DNA of 20,941 bases from Pseudomonadota bacterium (lineage in GTDB: Bacteria; Pseudomonadota; Alphaproteobacteria; Rhizobiales; Beijerinckiaceae). Under the pieces are notes generated by a model. That model worked only from the letters and a program-made list of their open reading frames with translations. It was not told where the DNA came from and ran no database searches. Positions 14,565 to 20,941 of the stretch are shown here, piece by piece. The first letter of the stretch is position 1, and every line of letters starts with the position of its first letter. A program made the position numbers and the translations under genes. The stretch is from contig JAFAEL010000122.1 in NCBI GenBank assembly GCA_023423995.1, positions 1-20,941 of the forward strand, in the 5' to 3' direction.

Positions 14565-16349
14565 TCAGGCCGCGCCGGCGGTCCCGGTCTCGGTGCCTTC
14601 CGGCTTCGGCTGCTTCTTCTTGAGAGCGCTTTGCGGGTTGAGGTTGCCGATGCGGCCGCTCTCGCTGCCCGCCGCCGGGTCGATCACGGCGTTGATCAGG
14701 GTCGGCTTGCCCGAATCCATCGCCTCGACCACGGCCCGCCGGAGCTCGTCGGGGCTCGTCGCGTTCACGCCGACGCCGCCGAAGGCCTCGATCATCTTGT
14801 CGTAGCGAGCGCCCTTCACGAAGACCGTGGTGGCCGGGTCGTCGCCCCCGGCATTCTGGTCCGTGCCGCGGTAGATGCCGTCGTTGTTGAAGACGACCAC
14901 GCAGACCGGGAGGTTGTACCGGCAGATGGTCTCGATCTCCATGCCGGAGAACCCGAAGGCGCTGTCGCCCTCGACGGCGAGGACCGGGTTCCCGGTCTCG
15001 ACCGCGGCGGCGATCGAGTAGCCCATGCCGATGCCCATGATGCCCCAGGTGCCGACATCGATGCGCTTCCTCGGCTGGTACATGTCGATGATGCCGCGGG
15101 CGAGGTCGAGCGTGTTGGCGCCCTCGTTCACCAGGATGGCATTCGGCCGGTCCTTGATGACCTGGCGCAGCACGCCGAGCGCGCCGTGGTAGTCCATCGG
15201 CACGTTGTTGTTCATGAGCCGCGGCGCCATCTTGGCGACGTTGTCGTCCCGCTTCTTGGAGACGGCGCCGATCCAGTCGGCGGAAGGCTTCGTCCAGCCG
15301 CCGCCCATCTCCTTGAGGATCGCCTCGACGCAGGAGCCGATGTCGCCCACGACCGGCGCGACGATCTCGACGTTCGAGTCCATCTCCTTGGGCTCGATGT
15401 CGATCTGGATGAACTTCTTCGGCGCCTCGCCCCAGGCCTTGCCCTTGCCGTGCGAGAGCAGCCAGTTCAGCCGGGCGCCGATCAGCATGACGACGTCGGA
15501 ATCCTTCAGCACCGTCGAGCGGGCGGCGCCGGCGCATTGCGGATGCGTGTCCGGCAGGAGCCCCTTCGCCATGCTCATCGGCAGGAAGGGGACGCCGGAG
15601 GTCTCGACGAGGTTGCGGATCGCGTCGTCCGCCTGAGCGTAGGAGGCGCCCTTGCCGAGGATGATCAGGGGCTTCTTCGCGCCCTTCAGCACCTCGACGG
15701 CACGCTTCACGGCGGAGGGGGCCGGGATCTGCGCCGGCGCGGCGTCGATCACCTTCACGAGCGACTTGCGGCCCGCCTCCGCGTCCATGACCTGGCCGAA
15801 GAGCTTCGCCGGCAGGTCGAGATAGACCCCGCCCGGACGGCCCGAGACCGCGGCCCGGATCGCGCGGGCGATGCCGATGCCGATATCCTGCGCGTGCAGC
15901 ACCCGGAAGGCGGCCTTGCACATCGTCTTGGCGACGGCGAGCTGGTCCATCTCCTCGTAGTCGCCCTGCTGCAGGTCGACGATCTCCCGCTCGGAGGAGC
16001 CCGAGATGAGGATCATCGGGAAGCAGTTCGTGGTGGCGTGCGCGAGCGCCGTCAGGCCGTTCAGAAAGCCGGGCGCCGACACCGTGAGGCACACGCCGGG
16101 CTTCTTGGTGAGGTAGCCCGCGATGGAAGCCGCGTAGCCGGCATTCTGCTCGTGGCGGAAGGAGAAGACGCGCATCCCCTCGGCCTGCATCATCCGGCCG
16201 AGATCCGTGATCGGGATGCCCGGCACGTTGTAGATGTTGGTGATGCCGTTGAGCTTCAGCGCATCGATGACCAGGTGGAACCCGTCGGTCAGCTCCGGCT
16301 CGTGGCCGACGTCCTCAACGTTCTGATCGATGCTCCGCACTGCCGACAT
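14565..16349 (-). CDS. oxc: Oxalyl-CoA decarboxylase
   Basis: A 594-residue thiamine-diphosphate enzyme that converts oxalyl-CoA to formyl-CoA and CO2. The start ATG follows GGAGGGAGC. The N-terminal PYR domain has [30 protein letters not shown] and the activating Glu67 in [18 protein letters not shown]; the family's Oxalobacter homologue has it at position 56, so this protein is about 11 residues longer at the start. The middle domain has [10 protein letters not shown] and [14 protein letters not shown], expected for ADP/CoA contacts. The PP domain holds the ThDP-Mg motif [29 protein letters not shown] (458-486). IYRG and the C-terminal Lys-rich tail follow the CoA-binding region. The tail ([21 protein letters not shown]) extends beyond the family's usual end. 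It is followed by frc and diverges from the acyl-CoA synthetase gene. Confidence 0.97.
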   Translation of the reverse strand: MSAVRSIDQNVEDVGHEPELTDGFHLVIDALKLNGITNIYNVPGIPITDLGRMMQAEGMRVFSFRHEQNAGYAASIAGYLTKKPGVCLTVSAPGFLNGLTALAHATTNCFPMILISGSSEREIVDLQQGDYEEMDQLAVAKTMCKAAFRVLHAQDIGIGIARAIRAAVSGRPGGVYLDLPAKLFGQVMDAEAGRKSLVKVIDAAPAQIPAPSAVKRAVEVLKGAKKPLIILGKGASYAQADDAIRNLVETSGVPFLPMSMAKGLLPDTHPQCAGAARSTVLKDSDVVMLIGARLNWLLSHGKGKAWGEAPKKFIQIDIEPKEMDSNVEIVAPVVGDIGSCVEAILKEMGGGWTKPSADWIGAVSKKRDDNVAKMAPRLMNNNVPMDYHGALGVLRQVIKDRPNAILVNEGANTLDLARGIIDMYQPRKRIDVGTWGIMGIGMGYSIAAAVETGNPVLAVEGDSAFGFSGMEIETICRYNLPVCVVVFNNDGIYRGTDQNAGGDDPATTVFVKGARYDKMIEAFGGVGVNATSPDELRRAVVEAMDSGKPTLINAVIDPAAGSESGRIGNLNPQSALKKKQPKPEGTETGTAGAA

Positions 16350-16662
16350 TCTGCTCCCTCCGAAACCCTATGTTGAATCGTTCCTCGTCCCGCTAGGCGG
16401 GCGGACTGGCCGCATCCTGAGCGGGAGCGATCGCCTGGCAGCAGACGAGCACGCCGGTGCTGCCGCAACAGTCATCACCCGCCCGGCGGCAGCGGCACGC
16501 GCTGCACGTGGCGAGCCCCGAAGCGGCGGGCAGCCGCTCCCGACTTTTGCGCAAGCATGTCAGGGCCATGCAGCCCCTCCCCGGCGTCCCGCGCCACGCC
16601 TCGCGCGGAGGTCGGCGGACCGTCCCTCACGCTGTCCAAAGCGAGCGTCTTCTCCCGCCGTT

Positions 16663-16692
16663 ATCGTTGGCATGCCAAATACCAGAGGTCAA
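16663..16692 (-). promoter_or_regulatory. Candidate oxc promoter
   Basis: On the minus strand TTGACC (16692-16687) is followed after 18 bp by AACGAT (16668-16663). The -35 box is good, the -10 weak. The 19-bp element fills the spacer. It would give oxc a leader of about 300 nt, which is long, so a closer promoter cannot be excluded. Confidence 0.35.
16667..16685. promoter_or_regulatory. Probable regulator operator, copy 1
   Basis: TTGGCATGCCAAATACCAG contains the perfect 12-bp palindrome TTGGCATGCCAA, of the TGG-N4-CCA form used by GntR/FCD repressors. It is identical over 19 bases to copy 2, 71 bp away (close to seven helical turns), and lies within the candidate oxc promoter. Confidence 0.65.
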
Positions 16693-16721
16693 TCTGGCGT
16701 GCGTCTCCGACCTTCTGACGC

Positions 16722-16751
16722 TTGACATCCCGGCGCCTTGGCATGCCAAAT
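16722..16751 (+). promoter_or_regulatory. Candidate promoter of the acyl-CoA synthetase gene
   Basis: TTGACA at 16722-16727 is a perfect -35 box; the best -10 is CCAAAT at 16746-16751 after 18 bp, a weak match. Copy 2 of the operator covers the -10, so a bound protein would block polymerase. The leader would be about 97 nt. Confidence 0.45.
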
Positions 16752-16756
16752 ACCAG
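16738..16756. promoter_or_regulatory. Probable regulator operator, copy 2
   Basis: Exact 19-bp copy of 16667-16685 in the same orientation, overlapping the -10 of the candidate rightward promoter. The two copies are 71 bp centre to centre, so dimers on both could face the same side of the helix and interact. Confidence 0.65.
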
Positions 16757-16854
16757 CATGGGTTCGGGCCCGTTTCGGGTGGCTCAAACCACCGCGTTCC
16801 GGCAGGATCGAACCAAAGGCGCGCACCGACGTGCCCGGATCAGGAGGAGACCAT

Positions 16855-19020
16855 ATGGCTGAGGCAGCACTCAAGCGCAGCGACGATTACGGCTCGGCCG
16901 CGAAGGACGAGGTGCGGCGCGTTCTCGACCGCGTTAGGGCCGAGGGCCGCACCAGCCTGACGGCGCCCGAAGGCAAGCTCGTCTGCGACGCCTACGGCAT
17001 TCCGGTGCCGAAGGAGGGTGTTGCGACCTCCGCTTCCGACGCGACCCGGCTGGCCGATTCGATGGGCTATCCCGTCGTGCTGAAGATCGTCTCCCCGGAC
17101 ATCCTGCATAAGACGGAGGCGGGCGGCGTCCTCGTGGGGCTTAAGAGCGCCGACGAGGTGGCGAAGGGCTACGAGACGATCCTCGCCAACGCCAAGAACT
17201 ACAAGGCCGACGCGAAGATCGACGGCGTCCAGATCCAGCAGATGCTGAAGGGCGGCACCGAGGTGATCGTCGGCGCCATCACGGACGGCTCCTTCGGCAA
17301 GCTCGTCGCCTTCGGCCTCGGCGGCGTGCTCGTGGAGGTCCTGAAGGACATCACCTTCCGCCTGGCGCCCGCGACGCGCGAGGACGCGCTCTCCATGCTC
17401 GACGGCATCCAGGCCCACGAGATGCTGAAGGGCGTGCGCGGCGGCGATCCGGTGAACCGCGAGGCGGTCGCGAACGTGATCGTGAAGGTCAGCCAGCTCG
17501 TCTCCGACTTCCCCGAGATCTCCGAGCTCGACCTCAACCCGGTCTTCGCCACCAAGGACGACGCCATCGCGGCGGACGTCCGCATCGTGGTGGATTTCGA
17601 CGCGAAGCCCCGTCCGGCCGTCCGCTCCAACGAGGAAATCGTGACGGCCATGAACCGGATCATGCGGCCCAAGGCGGTCGCCGTGATCGGCGCGTCCGCC
17701 GAGGCCGGCAAGATCGGCAACTCGGTGATGAAGAACCTCATCAACGGCGGCTACAAGGGCCAGATCTATCCGATCCACCCCAAGGCCGACGAGATCCTCG
17801 GCTACAAGGCCTACAAGAGCGTCAAGGACGTCGAGGGCGTGATCGACACGGCCGTCTTCGCCATCCCGGCGAAGTTCGTGGCGGCAGCGTTGACCGAGTG
17901 CGGCGAGAAGCAGATCCCCGGCGCGGTGCTCATCCCGTCGGGCTTCGCAGAGGCAGGCGAGCCGGCGCTCCAGGAGGAGATCGTCGAGGTCGGCAAGAAG
18001 TACAACATCCGGCTCATGGGGCCGAACATCTACGGCTTCTACTACACGCCCGAGAATCTCTGCGCGACCTTCTGCACGGCCTATGACGTGAAGGGCTCGG
18101 CCGCCCTGTCCTCCCAGTCGGGCGGCATCGGCATGGCCATCATCGGCTTCTCGCGCTCGGCCAAGATGGGCGTCTCGGCGATCGTCGGGCTCGGCAACAA
18201 GTCGGACATCGACGAGGACGATCTGCTCGCCTTCTTCGAGCAGGACGACAACACCAAGGTCATCGCCCAGCATTGCGAGGACCTGAAGGACGGCCGCGCC
18301 TTCGCGGAGGCCGCCAAGCGCGTCTCCAAGAAGAAGCCAGTCATCGTGCTCAAGGCGGGCCGCACCTCGGCCGGCGCCAAGGCAGCCGCATCCCACACGG
18401 GTGCGCTCGCAGGCAACGACAAGATCTACGAGGACGTCTTCAAGCAGGCCGGCGTCGTCCGTGCCCGCTCGCTCCGCCAGCTCCTCGAGTTCGCCCGCGG
18501 CGTCCCGATCCTGCCGACCCCGAAGGGTGAGAACGTCCTCATCATCACGGGTGCAGGCGGCTCGGGCGTGCTCCTGTCGGACTCGGTGGTCGATAACGGC
18601 CTCTCGCTCATGCAGATGCCGCCGGACCTCGACGAGGCCTTCAAGAAGTTCATCCCGCCCTTCGGTGCCTCCGGCAACCCGGTCGACATCACGGGCGGCG
18701 AGCCGCCGAAGACCTACCAGAACACGGTGAAGCTCGGGCTCGAGGACGACCGCATCCACGCGCTCATCCTCGGCTACTGGCACACGATCGTGACGCCGCC
18801 GATGGTCTTCGCGAAGCTGATGGTCGAGGTGGTCGAGGAGATGAAGGCGAAGGGCAAGGTGAAGCCCGTGGTCGCGTCGCTCGCGGGCGACGTCGAGGTC
18901 GAGGAGGCCGCGCAGTACCTCTACGATCACGGCATCCCGGCCTATGCCTACTCGACCGAGTTGCCGGTCGAGGTGCTCGGCGCGAAGTACAAGTGGGCGC
19001 GCGGCGCGGGGCTGCTATAA
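16855..19020 (+). CDS. ADP-forming acyl-CoA synthetase (acetate--CoA ligase family), fused beta-alpha
   Basis: A 721-residue cytoplasmic enzyme starting at an ATG with AGGAGGAGA upstream; the frame is open further left through the operator region, which is not coding. Residues 1-250 are the ATP-grasp (beta) domain: YGIPVPKEG, YPVVLKIVSPDILHKTEAGGV with His85, and ISELDLNPVF. Residues 265-400 are the CoA-binding Rossmann domain (AVAVIGASAEAGKIGNSVMKNLINGGYKGQIYPIHPK). The ligase domain contains ALSSQSGGIGMAIIGF and the phosphorylated His514 in ASHTGALAG. The order ATP-grasp first is the reverse of the common alpha-beta fusion. The family makes acyl-CoA from an acid, ATP and CoA through a phosphohistidine. 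Beside oxc and frc it may charge oxalate or formate, or prime the cycle, but the substrate is inferred only from position. Confidence 0.88.
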   Translation: MAEAALKRSDDYGSAAKDEVRRVLDRVRAEGRTSLTAPEGKLVCDAYGIPVPKEGVATSASDATRLADSMGYPVVLKIVSPDILHKTEAGGVLVGLKSADEVAKGYETILANAKNYKADAKIDGVQIQQMLKGGTEVIVGAITDGSFGKLVAFGLGGVLVEVLKDITFRLAPATREDALSMLDGIQAHEMLKGVRGGDPVNREAVANVIVKVSQLVSDFPEISELDLNPVFATKDDAIAADVRIVVDFDAKPRPAVRSNEEIVTAMNRIMRPKAVAVIGASAEAGKIGNSVMKNLINGGYKGQIYPIHPKADEILGYKAYKSVKDVEGVIDTAVFAIPAKFVAAALTECGEKQIPGAVLIPSGFAEAGEPALQEEIVEVGKKYNIRLMGPNIYGFYYTPENLCATFCTAYDVKGSAALSSQSGGIGMAIIGFSRSAKMGVSAIVGLGNKSDIDEDDLLAFFEQDDNTKVIAQHCEDLKDGRAFAEAAKRVSKKKPVIVLKAGRTSAGAKAAASHTGALAGNDKIYEDVFKQAGVVRARSLRQLLEFARGVPILPTPKGENVLIITGAGGSGVLLSDSVVDNGLSLMQMPPDLDEAFKKFIPPFGASGNPVDITGGEPPKTYQNTVKLGLEDDRIHALILGYWHTIVTPPMVFAKLMVEVVEEMKAKGKVKPVVASLAGDVEVEEAAQYLYDHGIPAYAYSTELPVEVLGAKYKWARGAGLL

Positions 19021-19031
19021 CCATCTCCGGC

Positions 19032-19114
19032 GTCATGGCCGGGCTTGTCCCGGCCACCCCGATGAGATGACCTGAGCCTTTCCGATCGAGATGGCCGGGC
19101 CGAGCCCGGCCATG
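19032..19114. repeat. Inverted pair of REP-like palindromes after the synthetase gene
   Basis: gtcatggccgggcttgtcc (from 19032) has its own hairpin tggccggg/cccggcca, and a near-identical inverted copy ends at 19114 (cccggccatgac). The two arms can also pair with each other across a 34-bp centre. Such pairs are frequent in Hyphomicrobiales and act as bidirectional mRNA-end structures. It fills most of the 107-bp gap before the formate dehydrogenase gene. Confidence 0.8.
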
Positions 19115-19127
19115 ACAAGCGTGGGCC

Positions 19128-20906
19128 ATGAACATCCATAATCCAGGCGTGATGGCAGGAACCGCTGCGGCGCGGTCGGTTCATCCGGGCTCCGGCCGCC
19201 GCAAGACCCGCGACACGCCGAAGGGCCGGCAGGTCGAGCCGCGGGCGCTTGCCGAGGTCGAGGCGCTGCTCGGCTCGAGGCCGCTCCGCGCCGACCTCCT
19301 GATCGAGCACCTTCACCTCCTGCAGGACCATTTCGGCTGCCTGCATGCGCGCCACCTTGCGGCGCTAGCGAACCTGATGCGGCTCGCCCTTGTGGAGGTC
19401 TACGAGGTCGCCTCCTTCTATGCCCATTTCGACATCGTGATGGATGGCGAGCCCGCTCCGCCGCCCGTGACGGTGCGCGTCTGCGACTCGCTCTCCTGCG
19501 CGCTCGCCGGGGCCGAGGCGCTGCTTGGCGCGCTGCAATCTTCGCTCGAGCCTGCCATCCGCGTCGTGCGGGCACCCTGCATGGGCGGCTGCCATCAAGC
19601 CCCGATGGCCGCGATCGGCCATGCCCTGCACCCGCATGCGACGGTCGAGAGTGTCACTTCGGAGGCGCAGGCCGGCCACACGCATCCGCAGGTCCCGGCC
19701 TATCCGGATTTCGAGGCCTACCGGGCGGCCGGCGGCTACAGACTCCTGTCCGAGCTCCTGGATGGCACGCGGGCTATCGAGGACGTCATCAAGACGATGG
19801 AGGATTCGGGCCTGCGCGGCCTCGGCGGCGCCGGCTTCCCCACCGGCCGGAAGTGGCGCTTCGTCCGCGCCGAACCCGCGCCGCGCCTCATGGCCGTGAA
19901 CGGCGACGAGGGCGAGCCCGGCACCTTCAAGGACCGGCACTACCTGGAGACCGATCCCCACCGCTTCCTGGAGGGCATGCTGGTCGGCGCGCTCGCGGTC
20001 GAGGCGGAGGACGTCTACATCTACCTGCGGGACGAGTATCCGCAGTGCCGGGAGATCCTTCTTCGCGAGATCCCGAAGATCGAAGCGGCGGGCCTTTCGC
20101 GCCGCACGCGCATCCATCTCCGTCGCGGCGCAGGCGCCTATATCTGCGGCGAGGAGAGCGCCATGCTCGAATCCATCGAGGGCAAGCGCGGTCTGCCACG
20201 GCACAAGCCGCCCTTCCCCAGCCAGGTCGGCCTCTTCGGCCGTCCGACGCTGATCAACAATGTCGAGACGCTCTTCTGGGTGCGCGAGATCGTTGAAAAG
20301 GGCCCCGACTGGTTCGGCTCGCACGGCCGGAACGGCCGCAAGGGCCTGCGCACCTTCTCCGTCTCCGGCCGGGTCCATGAGCCGGGCGTGAAGCTCGCGC
20401 CCGCGGGCATCACGGCCCGCGAGCTCATCGACGAATATTGCGGCGGCATGGCCGAGGGCCACGTCTTCAAGGGCTACCTGCCGGGCGGGGCGTCCGGCGG
20501 CATCCTGCCCGCCTCGATGGGCGACATCCCGCTGGATTTCGGAACCCTGGAGCCGCACGGCTCATTCATCGGCTCGGCCGCCGTCGTGGTCCTGTCCGAC
20601 CGGGACAACATGAGGGACGTCGCGCTGAACCTCATGAAGTTCTTCGAGGACGAATCCTGCGGGCAATGCACGCCGTGCCGGATCGGGACCGAGAAGGCGG
20701 TCACGATCATGGAGCGGGACCGCTGGGACGAGGATCTGCTGAACGAGCTCACGAAGGTGATGACGGACGCGTCCATCTGCGGCCTCGGCCAGGCGGCCAT
20801 GAACCCCGTGAAGCAGGTCATGAAGCATTTTCGCGACGACTTCGCCGGCATCGCGCCCGCGGTCGCAGCGGAAGAGCCCACACCCGGCAAGCCGGCGCGG
20901 TATTGA
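19128..20906 (+). CDS. fdhB: Formate dehydrogenase beta subunit, fused NuoE/NuoF type (FMN and Fe-S)
   Basis: A 592-residue protein joining a NuoE-like thioredoxin-fold domain to a NuoF-like domain, as in the beta subunit of the NAD-dependent formate dehydrogenase of Methylobacterium extorquens (Fdh1B). The [2Fe-2S] site is C119, C124, C151 and C155 (VCDSLSCALAG, APCMGGCHQAP). The FMN/NADH domain has GLRGLGGAGFPTGRKWRF, NGDEGEPGTFKDR, GAGAYICGEESAMLESIEGKRG and RPTLINNVETL. The [4Fe-4S] site is C511, C514, C517 (ESCGQCTPCRIGTEKA) and C551 (ICGLGQAA). It takes electrons from the formate-oxidising alpha subunit to NAD+. No gamma NuoE gene is needed. The start is uncertain: ATG 19128 has a weak ribosome site and ATG 19152 is an alternative. 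The next gene begins 13 bp later. Confidence 0.92.
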   Translation: MNIHNPGVMAGTAAARSVHPGSGRRKTRDTPKGRQVEPRALAEVEALLGSRPLRADLLIEHLHLLQDHFGCLHARHLAALANLMRLALVEVYEVASFYAHFDIVMDGEPAPPPVTVRVCDSLSCALAGAEALLGALQSSLEPAIRVVRAPCMGGCHQAPMAAIGHALHPHATVESVTSEAQAGHTHPQVPAYPDFEAYRAAGGYRLLSELLDGTRAIEDVIKTMEDSGLRGLGGAGFPTGRKWRFVRAEPAPRLMAVNGDEGEPGTFKDRHYLETDPHRFLEGMLVGALAVEAEDVYIYLRDEYPQCREILLREIPKIEAAGLSRRTRIHLRRGAGAYICGEESAMLESIEGKRGLPRHKPPFPSQVGLFGRPTLINNVETLFWVREIVEKGPDWFGSHGRNGRKGLRTFSVSGRVHEPGVKLAPAGITARELIDEYCGGMAEGHVFKGYLPGGASGGILPASMGDIPLDFGTLEPHGSFIGSAAVVVLSDRDNMRDVALNLMKFFEDESCGQCTPCRIGTEKAVTIMERDRWDEDLLNELTKVMTDASICGLGQAAMNPVKQVMKHFRDDFAGIAPAVAAEEPTPGKPARY

Positions 20907-20919
20907 GAAGAGGCCCACC

Positions 20920-20941
20920 ATGTCTGACGGGCTCCCCATCT
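20920..20941 (+). CDS. Start of next gene, probably formate dehydrogenase alpha (catalytic) subunit
   Basis: An ATG preceded by GAGAAGAGG opens a frame (MSDGLPI) that runs off the window after seven codons. Its identity is not visible. In methylotrophs the fused beta subunit gene is followed by the molybdenum or tungsten alpha subunit gene, which is the expectation here. Confidence 0.55.

Larger units (their letters stand above)
16350..16854. other. Divergent control region between oxc and the acyl-CoA synthetase gene
   Basis: This 505-bp gap has no protein gene. It contains two copies of a 19-bp element (16667-16685 and 16738-16756), a plausible promoter for each direction, and near oxc about 280 bp of leader-like sequence with only short inverted repeats (for example cccgc-tag-gcggg at 16389-16401). 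The right end carries the strong ribosome site of the synthetase gene (AGGAGGAG). Confidence 0.75.

Noticed and set aside
14631..16376. A 581-codon open frame antisense to oxc
   Set aside because: It mirrors oxc on the other strand, has Asp/His/Arg/Val-rich composition typical of GC-rich antisense frames, and no ribosome site or family motif.
16738..16854. N-terminal extension of the acyl-CoA synthetase
   Set aside because: The extension overlaps the operator and promoter, and the ATG at 16855 has a strong ribosome site and matches the family start.
16840..18930. A 696-codon open frame antisense to the acyl-CoA synthetase
   Set aside because: Composition is the His/Asp/Leu/Val-rich shadow of the synthetase codons; no motif or ribosome site.

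Overview
The window is GC-rich, densely coded chromosomal DNA of an alphaproteobacterium, most likely a Hyphomicrobiales member close to Methylobacterium, Microvirga or a related genus. This rests on gene content (oxalate and formate oxidation genes, a PleC/DivJ-type histidine kinase, a DUF1289 plus retropepsin pair) and on several palindromic intergenic repeats typical of that order. No rRNA, tRNA, CRISPR, phage or transposase gene was found. All but three genes are complete; the exceptions are a TRAP permease cut at the left edge, an ORF start cut at the right edge, and a GntR regulator whose start is uncertain.

Left part (1-5601): the tail of a TRAP transporter large permease overlaps, by four bases, a family-3 solute-binding protein gene; then a beta-hydroxyacid dehydrogenase, a small Arg-rich exported protein, an alpha/beta hydrolase (minus strand), a SAM-dependent methyltransferase and an NhaA Na+/H+ antiporter. 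Middle part (5621-11504): a minus-strand group (secreted or anchored thermonuclease, GST, uracil-DNA glycosylase family protein) and, divergent from it, a plus-strand series (histidine kinase, DUF1289 protein, membrane retropepsin, quinone oxidoreductase, unknown 121-aa protein).

Right part (11594-20941) is an oxalate-to-CO2 module. A GntR/FCD regulator converges on frc (formyl-CoA:oxalate CoA-transferase), which lies downstream of oxc (oxalyl-CoA decarboxylase) on the minus strand. Divergent from oxc is a 721-aa ADP-forming acyl-CoA synthetase, followed by a fused NuoE/NuoF-type formate dehydrogenase beta subunit and the first codons of a further gene, expected to be the catalytic alpha subunit. 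Frc would charge oxalate with CoA from formyl-CoA, Oxc would release CO2 and regenerate formyl-CoA, and the freed formate would be oxidised by formate dehydrogenase to CO2 and NADH.

Two non-coding signals stand out. First, an exact 19-bp sequence built on the palindrome TTGGCATGCCAA occurs twice between oxc and the synthetase gene, once beside each candidate divergent promoter; a related TGG-N4-CCA palindrome lies just upstream of the GntR gene. Together these suggest the regulator's operators. Second, the 890-bp gap between gntR and frc has a near-consensus sigma70 promoter, a long untranslated stretch and an rRNA-type boxA (GCTCTTTGACA), but no 16S rRNA follows. This looks like an orphan rRNA-operon leader, and it is bracketed by two same-orientation copies of a double-hairpin REP-like element.
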